Assembly (NCBI GenBank): GCA_963969345.1
Contig: OZ017769.1
Location: 1,736,001-1,800,000 of the forward strand
Origin: Turbatrix aceti
Taxonomy: Eukaryota > Nematoda > Chromadorea > Rhabditida > Panagrolaimidae
Reading direction: 5' to 3'
DNA length: 64,000 nt
Shown here: positions 54,879-64,000 of the stretch, piece by piece
Layout of the letters: each line of letters opens with the position of its first letter
Position numbering within the stretch: position 1 is the first letter of the stretch
Notes under the pieces: generated by a model
Told to the model about the DNA's origin: nothing
What the model saw: the letters and a program-made list of their open reading frames with translations, nothing else
Databases searched by the model: none
Made by a program: the position numbers and the translations under genes

Positions 54879-56498
54879 ATGACTCGGAAGATTACGATTA
54901 CGTATTTTGGGCCGGAAAAGAAGGAAGAAACGATTTCTGTCGACGACGCCCGCATCTACGTCAGCGTTCTGTCAAAAAATCAGATTCAGCTGGATGATCG
55001 TATTTGCTTCAACCTGGTCCCGAGGGACAACGTCGTGATGGCCCATGTCGTTGAGGTCCACGATCCTCCCGCATCGTCGTCTGTGCCCCCTCCTCCCGTC
55101 GAGAACGACAACGAAGAAGACCAACCCGAGCCCATCGATCAGAAGCCCATCATCAGAAAGCCGGTAGAACAGGCGATCATCTACGACGCGTCCTATCCCT
55201 ACGACGATGACACCTTCTTCGAGGGAGCCCCGGCCGAGAATTCACCGAGCGACGAAGGCGCTTCTTCGTCGTCCGAGCATCACCTGAGGGGCGTGCCGGT
55301 GCTGGATTCGGTGCAGACGTCCTGGGCCATCCGACGGCTCTACGCGCACAATGGATGGGACATGGACGATCTCTACGAGTCTTCTGAAGTCGGTGCTTCT
55401 TCTGGGGCTTCGTCGTCGGCCATGGAGGAGCCTCCGGTTGGTGAAAATTCTGCTCCGCTCCGGAAATTGCCTGTTCCGCAGAACCGGAATTTTCCCACCC
55501 CGGTTCCGACTGCGCTTCCAAAACTACCGCCACCCGCTTCTCCTGCGCAGAATCATGATTTTGTGGCTCCTACTGCCGAGCCGACCAACTTGCGCCGGCC
55601 TCCAAGTCAGTCTCGCCAGGGTCTACCCCTCGTTCCTCTACCCCGACCCCAGGTTCAGCCCAGTCATCAGCTCCCGCCTCCGGTAGAATCCCCAATCCGG
55701 GCATCGCCTGCCGCACACGCACCGTCGCCTTTCAGACAACCGGTTCTGACGACGGCTCCACCAACTCAAGCGGTCGATACCGAAGCCACCGTGCGCAACA
55801 TCCTCCAAGAACACGACCGACAGGTGGCCATCACTGCCAGTTCTTCGACGTCATCCGCCACTGCACCCCGTCAACCCCAAATCGGACGCCCGATCGGATA
55901 CGCCGGTACACTTTTCATCAGAAATGCCGCGAATGAACTTCGGCCGATGGCCATGTTCTCCGACGCGGAAATCAAACAACTCTTCGAAAATGGCATCAAG
56001 ACGCTCCAACGCCCGCCGATTGTCCAATGTTTCGACCAGACTCTCTGCTACGCCATGTTTGAACCCGCCCTGAACGCCATCCGGAACTCTGATCTCCGGG
56101 AATTCACTGGAATACTCGCCGAGATTCTCTTTGACTTCAAGGTATTGGACGTCGCGTTTATGCCCAGGATGGCCAGCAGACGAAGTGGCAAACTTGGCGA
56201 GACCAAGCCCAGTCACAAGCGGCAGTTGAGTGCGGTAACCATGCAGGCGGTCATCTACCTGATCAGGTACTACACCTGCTACATCGACTCTAGGGCGAGC
56301 AAGTTCGATGATTTTGTTGCGACTATCCGGGATTCGTTCAACGCGATGGTCGATCGTCGGATCAGAAAAGCCCGACAGCAGAATGGCAATGTGAATGTCG
56401 CGGATGGATACAAACATCTGCCGTACGATTGCTGGAATAAGCACATCCCTCCCTTCAACATCGCGAATGCTTTTCAAAACAATATCTCCAGTGTTTGA
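54879..56498 (+). CDS. Unrecognised protein, tandem pair copy 1
   Basis: 539 aa, one exon. The ATG follows CTGCTTTCAG by 1 nt, so this may be a trans-splice site. Three parts: an N-terminal module of about 60 residues (ITITYFGPEKKEETI, DRICFNLVPRDNVVMAH) nearly identical in copy 2; a long Pro/Ser/Glu-rich disordered middle; and a C-terminal folded part of about 210 residues starting IGRPIGYAG, with LAEILFDFKVLDVAFMPRM and YYTCYIDSRASKFDDF. No known domain recognised. The upstream 250 bp are also shared with copy 2. Confidence 0.8.
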   Translation: MTRKITITYFGPEKKEETISVDDARIYVSVLSKNQIQLDDRICFNLVPRDNVVMAHVVEVHDPPASSSVPPPPVENDNEEDQPEPIDQKPIIRKPVEQAIIYDASYPYDDDTFFEGAPAENSPSDEGASSSSEHHLRGVPVLDSVQTSWAIRRLYAHNGWDMDDLYESSEVGASSGASSSAMEEPPVGENSAPLRKLPVPQNRNFPTPVPTALPKLPPPASPAQNHDFVAPTAEPTNLRRPPSQSRQGLPLVPLPRPQVQPSHQLPPPVESPIRASPAAHAPSPFRQPVLTTAPPTQAVDTEATVRNILQEHDRQVAITASSSTSSATAPRQPQIGRPIGYAGTLFIRNAANELRPMAMFSDAEIKQLFENGIKTLQRPPIVQCFDQTLCYAMFEPALNAIRNSDLREFTGILAEILFDFKVLDVAFMPRMASRRSGKLGETKPSHKRQLSAVTMQAVIYLIRYYTCYIDSRASKFDDFVATIRDSFNAMVDRRIRKARQQNGNVNVADGYKHLPYDCWNKHIPPFNIANAFQNNISSV

Positions 56499-57404
56499 TC
56501 TTTTTGTTATTTTGTTATTTCGAATTTATGATAGTATCAAATTGTTACTTCTGGGTTTTTTTAACGTGTCGTTTTGTTACCCGTTAAATAAATAATTTGT
56601 TGACGTTTACTATGTTTATCAAGAGGTGGCAATGAGCTCATTGCCACCTCTAGGGTTCTGGGGACAACTCGTCACGGGGAGGGGGTTGGGAAATTTTCCC
56701 AAGGACTTGGCGGGGAATGAGAGCCTCGGTGTTGTTCTTTTCCGAAGAATCGAAAATAAAAATAATTTTTTGGTAAATTTTACCGACTTACAAACAGCAC
56801 GCTGGGACAGCATTCACTTTCCCGACAATCGAGCGTGAAAATGCGTGTCCATTCGACGGCATGCATAAAAACATTGACATCCAAAATTTGAAGATTCTCG
56901 AATGGTTTTGAGATCCAGTAAAAACGTGAAAACTCCGAAAATCCGCAATTTTTCCCGCGTTCCATTGCACAATAAGCCTAAAAATTCGTGGTAAGAACCG
57001 AATTGTAAGATATTTTAGGTACAATAACAAAAAATAAACCAAAACAAATATCATGTACTGCAGATCCAAAATTGGAAGATTAGTAACCCACACTTTTGCG
57101 CGCATGCACGAAAAACAAAACCGCGTCTGCTCGCGTCCGTGTGTCCTGGGCGGGTCTTCACTTTCACACTACGATATTTACTTTCGTTCCATTGTTAACA
57201 AAGAAAAGAGTAGAATCGTGCTACTCACGCGTTTGGCTCTCGGAGGGAAAGTTGTAGGCCACTCGCTTCGATCACCATAAACCAATTGCAATTGTTCGTC
57301 CAATTTTACTTTGTGTCCCAATATTGCCAATTTGACCGTGTTAATGGTTTTTGACGTTCTTGCATTTTTTTTATCACTTTTCGCGTTTTTTGAACACTTT
57401 TTTA
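56499..57404. other. Spacer between the tandem pair
   Basis: Contains a short GTTAC/ATAAC-like trace (56500-56590), the perfect palindrome at 56622-56651 and unremarkable sequence to 57404, after which the 5' flank shared with 54630-54878 begins. Confidence 0.5.
56622..56651. repeat. Perfect 30-bp palindrome
   Basis: AGAGGTGGCAATGAG followed directly by CTCATTGCCACCTCT; every base pairs with no spacer. It lies 124 bp after the stop of copy 1. Confidence 0.95.
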
Positions 57405-57662
57405 CAGAAGCTTTCAGTTTTTGGAAGAAACGCGTTTTGCCGGTTCTATTGATCTTTTGTCGGTCTCTTTTTTTTGTTTTTTTAGGACTTCTCAGGATTG
57501 GCCTAAATGTTCCATGCCGTTTTTATTCATTTATGCCCTAGTCTACCGTATTTATGATTTTCACGTATTTTTTTGCGTTTTCGTGTTTTTTGATCAGTTT
57601 TCGCGCTTTTTGAATTTTCATTTGAGTTCTTCAGCAACTGAACGTTATCCTCTGCTTTCAGC

Positions 57663-58826
57663 ATGACTCGGAAGATTACAATTACGTATTTTGGGCCGGA
57701 AAAGAAGGAAGAAACGATTTCTGTCGACGACGCCCGCATCTACGTCAGCGTTCTGTCCAAAAATCAGATTCAGCTGCATGACCGTATTTGCTTCCATCTC
57801 GTCCCGAGGGACAACGTTGTCATGGCCCTCGTCGTTGAGGTCCACGAGTCTCACGTGTCGCCTCCACCTGCTCCGGCGGATCGGATTGTTGTGACTCCAG
57901 TGTCTGCTCCGAGCAAACTACCGCCTCCAAGTTGGTCTCGCCAGGATCCACCCCTGGTTCCTCTACCCCGACCCGTGGTTCAACCCAGTTATCAGCTTCC
58001 TGCCCCAATCTCGATCCCGGCTGAAATCCCAGTCCAGGTTCCACAGGCTGCTTATGCACCGTCGCTTTTCAGTCAGGACAACATTCCGTCAGTCCAAACG
58101 GACGTCATCGTGCTCGACGGCGAACAAATGCCCATTTCTACCTCGTCCAGTTCTTCGACTTCATCCCTCAAGGCACCCCGTCAATCCAAAGTCGGACGCT
58201 CGATTGGATACACCAGTCCAATGTACGTCAAAAATTCCTCGAAGAAACTTCTGTTTCTTGCCTCCTACGAGGAAATCAAACAGCTTTTTGAAGATGGCAT
58301 ACACGCGCTCACACGTCCGCCGACTGTCCGTTGTCCCGACGAGAGACTCTGCTACTCCATGTTTTACCACGCCCTGCAACTCATCCTGGACTCTGTTAAA
58401 GGTTATCAATTGAGCCGAACCAGGCCGGCAAAAGCTCGGCCCATTGACTCAGAGCTCAAGGAATTCACTCAAATGCTCTCTGAGATTCTCTTTGACTTCA
58501 AGGTGTTGGACGTCGCTTTCATGCCCAGGTTGACCCGCGGACGACGTGTCGACCACAAGCCCGGCAACAAGCGGCAGTTGAACTCGGATGCCGTGCAGGC
58601 GTTCTCTTTCCTGATCAACTACTACACCTGCTTCATCGACACTAAGGCGAGCAAGTTCGATAGCTTTTATACGACTGTCCAGGATACGTTCAACGCGACG
58701 GTCGATCAACGAATGAGGAATGCCAAGCAGCATGGAAATGCGGATTTTGCGAATATGTACAGGCATCTGCCCAACGTGTACCGGCAAACGTACATCCCAT
58801 GCTTCAACGTCTCGAATGCTTTTTAA
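57663..58826 (+). CDS. Unrecognised protein, tandem pair copy 2
   Basis: 387 aa, one exon, with the same CTGCTTTCAG acceptor 1 nt before the ATG. The N-terminal 60 residues differ from copy 1 at only a few places (LDDRICFN to LHDRICFH). The disordered middle is much shorter and only partly alignable (WSRQDPPLVPLPRP). The C-terminal part keeps IGYTSPMYVKN, EIKQLFEDGIHAL, LSEILFDFKVLDVAFMPRL and TCFIDTKASKFD, plus an insert around RTRPAKARPID. Conservation at both ends and decay between suggests two functional modules joined by a free linker. Confidence 0.8.
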   Translation: MTRKITITYFGPEKKEETISVDDARIYVSVLSKNQIQLHDRICFHLVPRDNVVMALVVEVHESHVSPPPAPADRIVVTPVSAPSKLPPPSWSRQDPPLVPLPRPVVQPSYQLPAPISIPAEIPVQVPQAAYAPSLFSQDNIPSVQTDVIVLDGEQMPISTSSSSSTSSLKAPRQSKVGRSIGYTSPMYVKNSSKKLLFLASYEEIKQLFEDGIHALTRPPTVRCPDERLCYSMFYHALQLILDSVKGYQLSRTRPAKARPIDSELKEFTQMLSEILFDFKVLDVAFMPRLTRGRRVDHKPGNKRQLNSDAVQAFSFLINYYTCFIDTKASKFDSFYTTVQDTFNATVDQRMRNAKQHGNADFANMYRHLPNVYRQTYIPCFNVSNAF

Positions 58827-59159
58827 TAGTGGTTTGTGTTTCTTTTTTTTTTGTTTTTAGTTATGGCATTATTACATTTTGGTTTTTAAACGTTTTCAAT
58901 GTTGCCAATCAAATAAATTATGAAAAAAAAGTATACGTTTTATAAAAAAAAGAATTGCAGCGAACGTTCAAATTTTTTAGGCTCAATTTTTTTTGTCAAA
59001 GGCTTGCATGGCATAGATGTGACCTTTACTGCGCACTCGCTTCTGCCAAACCATTTTATGCAAATAACCCCTTTACAAAATGCAAAATCCCAAAAGCAAT
59101 CTTCCTGATCACTGACAAGCCTTCGGGCAGTCTCGTTGTTTCAATTTTTGCAAACTACG
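58827..59159. other. Spacer, no gene
   Basis: AATAAATTATG at 58913 is a likely polyadenylation region for copy 2. The rest is unremarkable. Confidence 0.4.
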
Positions 59160-60301
59160 ATGACGGGAACTTCGCCGACTAAGCATGTACACTTTTACGT
59201 CGGCGACGGGACCGATGACAACGTTGCTCAGACTCCACCCGCCCGGCTGCCCCATAGTCCCGTGCTCTCGCGTTTCGCCACCCCCACCCGGACACCGGTG
59301 ACCCCGGTGAGGCTTCCGTCGTCTCCCGTGCTACTCTCGGTGCACTCGAAGCGCATCGCCCTCTCGGCAAATCGAAGTGTCCCGGCCGATGAGCATTCGA
59401 CTCCGAAGGTGAAGGAGGCCATTCGGTTGTTCGAGAGCAAGATGACCCCGGTGATGCCCGCCAGGAGGGGAAACGAGGTGTTCGAAGAAGTCAGCTTTGT
59501 CAACGATGACGGTTTGGTCGTTCAGCCAAACTCGCGGAAATCGCATTTCTCTTTTCCTGGGAATACGGTATGTGCAGTACTATCAACATTTTGGATTACG
59601 GTAGTTCACTTTTTTTCCAGGGTCCATCAATGGAAATTGTTCAAACTGCTACTACGCCGCCTTCAGAAGTTGTGACGCCTTCTGATCAAACGGTTGTGAT
59701 CAGGAAAGCCGAAAACTACGAATCCTCACCCCAAATCCCGTCCTCCCAGAACGTGACCGTTCGTCGTCGTCCAATCGATCGGAGACAGGTCACTCCTTCA
59801 CCCATTTTTCCATCCAGTTACGGTACTTCTGGTCCACTGACTTCTACTCCGAAAAAAACCGGAGTAGAAGTCAGTGTTCCTCCCCGTTGGTCTCCGAATT
59901 CCGGAAAAAAGCAGGCCCACAAATCGGTCATTCAGGAGCTAAAAACTATTTCGAATGCCAAATCTCTTTTGAAAACTTCGTCGGTGTCCCAGACGTCTCC
60001 GACTTTAACTTCTGCGAAGGAAGTCGAAAAATCAGGTCTGTCGACTTCCCGGTTGACGAGTACGAAGCCAACTTCGGCCCACGTCAAGCCCGGTGGAATG
60101 CGGATGATGCCGCTGCTTCGAAAGCCGCCTGTGCCTCCTCCACGGACGACAAGCCTCAAACAGCCCCCGGCTTCCCGACTGCCCCAACTCGCGATTCGGG
60201 CTGTGAAATCCGGTGAAACGCCTTCGAAGCCTGCTTCGGGGATTCTGAAACGAACTGACTACAAATTCGCCGAGGCCAAAAAATCGTCTGCTATACCGTA
60301 A
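59160..60301 (+). CDS. Disordered Ser/Pro/Thr-rich protein
   Basis: Two exons, 59160-59567 and 59621-60301 (362 aa). Rich in S/T-P sites (RLPHSPVLSRFATPTRTPV, RRQVTPSPIFPSS), with basic stretches and a PPVPPPR proline motif near the end; no folded domain seen. Many proline-directed sites suggest phosphorylation control and possibly a cytoskeletal or cell-cycle role, but that is only inference. A 17-bp perfect inverted repeat lies in exon 2 (59835-59876). Confidence 0.65.
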
Positions 60302-60565
60302 GTTGTCATGTCAGAAAATCTGACCTTTATCAGACTTTCTAACTTTTTTGTCAGACTCTCAGACACTTTTCACAACTCGACCAAAAAACAAATTTCAGAA
60401 GCTACATGCGTCCTACCCAGGCCTCGACGACCAAACACCGCTAACTTTCATCCTCTGACCCCCGAATTTTCGTCCAAAATAAAAATAAATTATGCCAACA
60501 AGTTTTACATAAATCCTTTTTTAAGGGCCGTTGTTTACGATACGTGACGTTTTCGGCCAGTAGAC

Positions 60566-60865
60566 ATGCTTACCCTCCTGCAACTGCTCGTAGTGCTGCT
60601 CGTCGCCTACCTGGCGGTGGTCGTCGTTCTCGACTTTCAGTACAAAACAGCCTACGTGGCCCGGCGTCGAGCCGCACTCACTCTCGACGACGAACTCGCC
60701 TTCACCGACGACCCGAGATCGCCCGGAATCGAGATACGCAAATCGGTGGGGGTCGTTCCTGGTGCCGTGTTCAGGGATAGAAGACGTCTATCCCCGGAAG
60801 AAATTTTTCCATCCAAGGAAAAGCCGGCTATTGTGCTCTACATTCGAGAGAAGTCCGTCGTCTGA
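60566..60865 (+). CDS. Small single-pass membrane protein
   Basis: 99 aa. Residues 2-24 are a strongly hydrophobic Leu/Val helix (LTLLQLLVVLLVAYLAVVVV), followed by an Arg-rich turn (YVARRRAAL) and a soluble part with acidic and basic patches (PGAVFRDRRRLSPEEIFPS). No family recognised. The polar part would face the cytosol by the positive-inside rule. Single exon, AATAAA at 60907-60912 downstream. Confidence 0.6.
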   Translation: MLTLLQLLVVLLVAYLAVVVVLDFQYKTAYVARRRAALTLDDELAFTDDPRSPGIEIRKSVGVVPGAVFRDRRRLSPEEIFPSKEKPAIVLYIREKSVV

Positions 60866-61188
60866 TTTCTGGGCTCCACTCAACTACGGTATTAATTCTC
60901 TTATAGAAAATAAAGCCGGAAAATAAACTTGTTTTTTATAAACTGTCATTTTTTAACACGACCTGGAAAATAAATGCCATGTTTATTTTTTATCAATAAA
61001 AACAACAAAAATTCTTTAAATAGAACGTAATACTAGTTGGTACATTAAAAAAGTATACTATAATACATAAAAATCGATTAATTAATCAAACAGTTATCAC
61101 GCATTGTCAGAAAAGTAAAACATTGCAATCCATCTAATTATTGATAAAAATCAAAAATGATCATTCAGTACAGTAGCGTCGATTAAAA
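60866..61188. other. Convergent spacer, no gene
   Basis: AT-rich 3' flanks of two convergent genes; contains AATAAA-type signals near 60907 and 60968. Confidence 0.4.
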
Positions 61189-62057
61189 CTAATGACGTCG
61201 AATGATAATACCCAATTCGTTCTTATCTGAAAAAATGTGACTACTAAAACGATCGCTTGCGTCAACGTGTTCTTCCAATGAAGCCTTGATTGCTGCCAGG
61301 GTGTTGTATACCGTGTCACCAGCAAATTGGACGAATAACAACGAATTTTTTGATATAACCTGCAAAATGCACACCAGACTTACAAAAGTGAGTGCAAATA
61401 AAAAACTCACTTTTGCAAGATCACAAATGACATTTGGATCCACGCTAAGTTTCACGTTATGCAGACAAATAAATTGCTTCGCAGCGGGTTTCTGTTGTGT
61501 GAGCTGAATTATCTCCTCATTACCGATTTCTAGGTTTTTTAACTGGATGCTAAAAAATATCTGTTAACTAGCAACTTTCAAAAATGAAAAGCTCACCGAT
61601 AAGAGGCGGTGCGGCTGCTGAGAACCGGAACAATGAGTTCAAACGCAGGCGTCGGGGTAATCGTAACGTCATCCAAAAATACCGATTCTGACTCGCCTTC
61701 CGTCAACAACAAGAATTGCTGACTAGTCAGCTGGACATTGTCAAGATGAAGGTTCTTAGGACGAAATTGGGATGAATAAATCAATGCATCTTGTATTGAT
61801 TGAAAACTTTGATCTGGGCGTTCTGGAGCAACATACACATGGTATTCACCGTTGCTTTTCAAAAGAATCCCTAGATAATTGACTGCTTCTCTTGAAAAAC
61901 CCTTGACCAGTGGTTTCAGCCAATCGATAGATCGAAATGCATAGACAACATCGAGGGACGCTATGTCACCAACCTGGAGTTGAACAAGGTCAGGAAAGTT
62001 GGGAAAATCGATGATGAATTCATCGTGCTGATCGACAGGTACCACAGCATCGGTCAT
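61189..62057 (-). CDS. Unrecognised protein, gene X copy 2
   Basis: Three exons on the minus strand: 62057-61597, 61549-61411, 61359-61189 (256 aa). Aligns with gene X copy 1 (33420-34326) throughout: HDEFIIDFPNFPDLVQ, VDVVYAFRSI-like LDVVYAFRSID, FLLLTEGESESVFLDDVTIT, NLEIGNEEIIQL, NTLAAIKASLEE and GIIIRRH. Intron positions and phases are the same. An hAT-like element with its target duplication begins 25 bp upstream of the ATG, so the present promoter or 5' UTR is disturbed or newly built. Confidence 0.8.
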
Positions 62058-62089
62058 GATGTAAGCAGGAAATATCAAAACAGCAAAAT

Positions 62090-62628
62090 CAGAGTTGTTC
62101 GATGCTCACCAAATTGCTCCTGCTCACTGCTCGCTCCTGCTCAGCTCACGAGCGCGAGCGGAGCGAGCGCGAAAAATTGGAGTGCTCAATGAGCATGAGC
62201 AGAGCGAGCACGAAAAATTGAATTGCTCAAAGAGCGCGAGCAGAGCGAGCAAGAGAAATTTTTAAAATGAGCACTGCTCACTATAAATTTAGTGCTACAA
62301 ATATTAAAATACTGGTAGTTTCGATCAAAAACACGATGTTGGGGGTATCTCCAAGCAATATGCGGTCTTTCTTTTAGCAAAGGACTGAATTTGTGACTCA
62401 AAATTCACTTTTCTTGTGTGAGCCATTTTCGCTCATTGCTCGCTCCTGCTCAACTCACGAGCGTGAGCAGAGCAAGAGCAGAGGATCTGAGAATAAAAGA
62501 GCGCGAGCGGAGCGAGCGCGAAAATTTTAGGAACTCAAAGAGCATGAGCAGAGCGAGCACGGAAAATTGAATTGCTCAAAGAGCGCGAGCAGAGCGAGCA
62601 CTGAAAATTGTCGAATTGAACAACTCTG
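62090..62628. mobile_element. hAT-like MITE rich in GAGCGAGC
   Basis: 539 bp. Ends CAGAGTTGTTCGATGCTCACC and TCGAATTGAACAACTCTG, with a perfect 8-bp flanking repeat AGCAAAAT (62082-62089, 62629-62636). The inside is arrays of GAGCGCGAGCAGAGCGAGC alternating with AAAATTGAATTGCTCAAA. The ends are close to those of the 5854 element (CAGAGTTGTC), so both may use the same transposase. Confidence 0.92.
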
Positions 62629-62639
62629 AGCAAAATACG

Positions 62640-63338
62640 GTTGATACAGAACTTTGGAAATCGCCAAAAAGACAAAAACGTACCGCAAATGCCAACAACA
62701 ACTGCGCATATGAAGACATAAAAGGAAAAAGGGTTTTTCCGGCAAGCGCCGGTTAGCAACTTGCATGCATGGTTTACTAATTTCAATTAGTAACACCCGC
62801 TAACCCGGAGCTTTTTTGAAAAAACCCGGTGCACACATGAAATGATGTTAACTGAACTTGTGACTCATTTTTATCAACAATGACAAAAAATAAGTGAAGC
62901 ACATTCAAGGTTGAAAATTCGACATCGTTACTTGACATGCGCCAAAAAAATAAATAATTACCGAACTTTCCCCGAACAAAAAATAATTACCGAACAAAAA
63001 AATGTTATCCCCTAAAAACAGCGCTTGAAAAGTAACAAAATAGCAACTGGTTTTTGTTATTTAGCGCACATGAAGTCATATTTTAGCAACTTTTTTTGTT
63101 ATCCGCAAAAAAAAGTTCCAGAGAAACAACAAATGACCGAAATTCTGTGATAAGAATACTCGATTACGGTATTGCTCATAAAAATTCACTTTTTTCGTGT
63201 CAAAAAAAACAAACGCGCGTTTCGAACGTTTATGAGGAGCGTTTGTCCGTAACGCCGTAATGTTCGTTCGTTACCCCCTTTTTTCAGACTTTCTTTTGCT
63301 CAATCGTGAGTTTTCCAAGTTTTGTACGCGGTCTGATC
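62640..63338. other. Upstream region of the second coiled-coil gene
   Basis: 62960-63110 is a reverse-oriented GTTAC/ATAAC repeat (AAAACAGCGCTTGAAAAGTA, TTTAGCGCACATGAAGTCAT). 62700-62800 has an imperfect foldback GGTTTTTCCGGCAAGCGCCGG. No gene. Confidence 0.55.
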
Positions 63339-63844
63339 ATGGAATCTCCTCCAGTTTTGCCCACTCTTCCTTTTCTGCCACCGATTGACATGTCCACGGT
63401 TTCGCAAATGGAGCCATCCCGGGCCGAGTAAGTTTTTTGTCATTCAAAATTCTTCGAATTTGGAGTTTTTTGTTTTGTAGGACTCTGCTGAAGCTTGCCA
63501 AGGTCTTCAACGCTTCTGGACGTCAGATTTGTCTGTTACTGAACGAAGCCATTCCGTTTGAGCCGAACAGTGGCCTCATGGAGGACGTTCAATCGACCAT
63601 CAATCAATACGACAACGTGTTCGCCGAACGGGACTCGCTGGCTGCCGAGCTGAATTCGACTCATCAAAAACTCTCCCAGGCCATAAAAGAGGTGTTTGCC
63701 GGGATGCAGAATGACTACACGATGAAGCAGCGTCTTGCCGAAGCCAACAAATCCATCGAGGATGCTCGAAAGCAGTATGACGAGCTTGTCGACCGGATGA
63801 AGAACGAGGAAAAGATGACGACGCTCAAAGTTGAACGAGTTTTG
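63339..63844 (+). CDS. Coiled-coil protein, copy 2 (continues past the window)
   Basis: Exons 63339-63427 and 63481-63844, phase continuous, then a GTAAGT donor; later exons lie beyond the window. A Pro-rich lead is followed by helical sequence: ASGRQICLLLNEA, FAERDSLAAELNSTHQKLSQ, EANKSIEDARKQYDELVDRM. These align with exon 3 of the coiled-coil gene at 35319-37446 (SAGRNTTALISKAM, VAERDSLDDDLQDSKQQIAA). The intron that follows starts with a GTTAC/ATAAC repeat (63900-64000). Confidence 0.75.
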
Positions 63845-63899
63845 GTAAGTGTTTATTTGAACAACGTAATTACTGTAGGTCTGTGGGGTATCATTGCTT

Positions 63900-64000
63900 T
63901 CGGGGAGCAGCTTTTGGCGAGTAACACAATTGCAATGCTAAAACGTTACTTCATGTGCGTTGAATAACATCGTTTTGTCACTTTAATATTACGTTTCATG
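63900..64000 (+). repeat. GTTAC/ATAAC dispersed repeat, cut by the window end
   Basis: AAAACGTTACTTCATGTGCGT, TGAATAACATCGTTTTGTCA and TTTAATATTACGTTTCATG in the usual order. Confidence 0.75.

Noticed and set aside
54879..58826. Viral or retroelement origin of the tandem pair
   Set aside because: No catalytic motif, zinc finger or LTR was seen; the acceptor before ATG and Pro-rich linkers look like ordinary host genes.

Overview
This is a eukaryotic window, almost certainly from a nematode. The evidence is a cuticle collagen with an N-terminal membrane segment and a basic cleavage site ahead of its Gly-X-Y blocks, mostly short (about 45-100 bp) introns with T-rich ...TTTTCAG acceptors, AT-rich intergenic DNA, two genes whose ATG lies 2 nt after a consensus acceptor (possible trans-splicing), and an NDUFS5 with a worm-like N-terminus. 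I cannot name the species.

Layout. 1-7 kb is repeat-rich: a 1.9 kb foldback, a copied 3' fragment of a Ras-like gene, three different non-autonomous hAT-like elements with 8-bp target duplications, and a small gene (6.05-6.73 kb). 7-11 kb is mostly repeat debris with a truncated RTE-type reverse transcriptase and a possible 3-exon gene fragment. 11.4-17.3 kb holds two tandem multi-exon paralogs ending in three zinc knuckles arranged as in BEL/Pao retrotransposon Gag; the 6.05 kb gene is a shortened relative. 17.4-24.1 kb carries, on the minus strand, a RASL12-like GTPase directly abutting a DET1 homolog, then NDUFS5. 24.5-31.2 kb carries a PP1-type phosphatase, pterin-4a-carbinolamine dehydratase (PCBD) and PIGN. 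32-43 kb carries a cuticle collagen, an unrecognised gene X, a small Cys/Lys-rich protein, a coiled-coil gene, a BED-finger gene of 12 exons and a chitin-binding peritrophin-like protein. 43.9-50 kb carries an SH3BGR-type thioredoxin-fold protein with a huge Lys/Glu/Ala repeat tail, convergent with a UPRT homolog. 50.1-52.3 kb is a 2.15 kb terminal-inverted-repeat element. 54.9-60.9 kb carries a tandem pair of unrecognised genes, a disordered protein and a small membrane protein. 61.2-64 kb carries a second copy of gene X and the start of a second coiled-coil gene, so the 33-37 kb neighbourhood is echoed here.

The housekeeping genes (DET1, NDUFS5, PP1, PCBD, PIGN, UPRT) share no evident pathway. 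What ties the window together is repeat load: one dispersed family with alternating GTTAC/ATAAC motifs sits in at least a dozen introns and gaps. The most interesting candidate is the intron-bearing, apparently Gag-derived zinc-knuckle family (three loci), followed by the all-phase-1 intron structure of the BED gene, the DET1/RASL12 overlap and the 1365-bp higher-order duplication inside the SH3BGR-type gene. Exon boundaries were placed by eye from GT/AG sites, reading-frame continuity and homology remembered at family level; no search was run.
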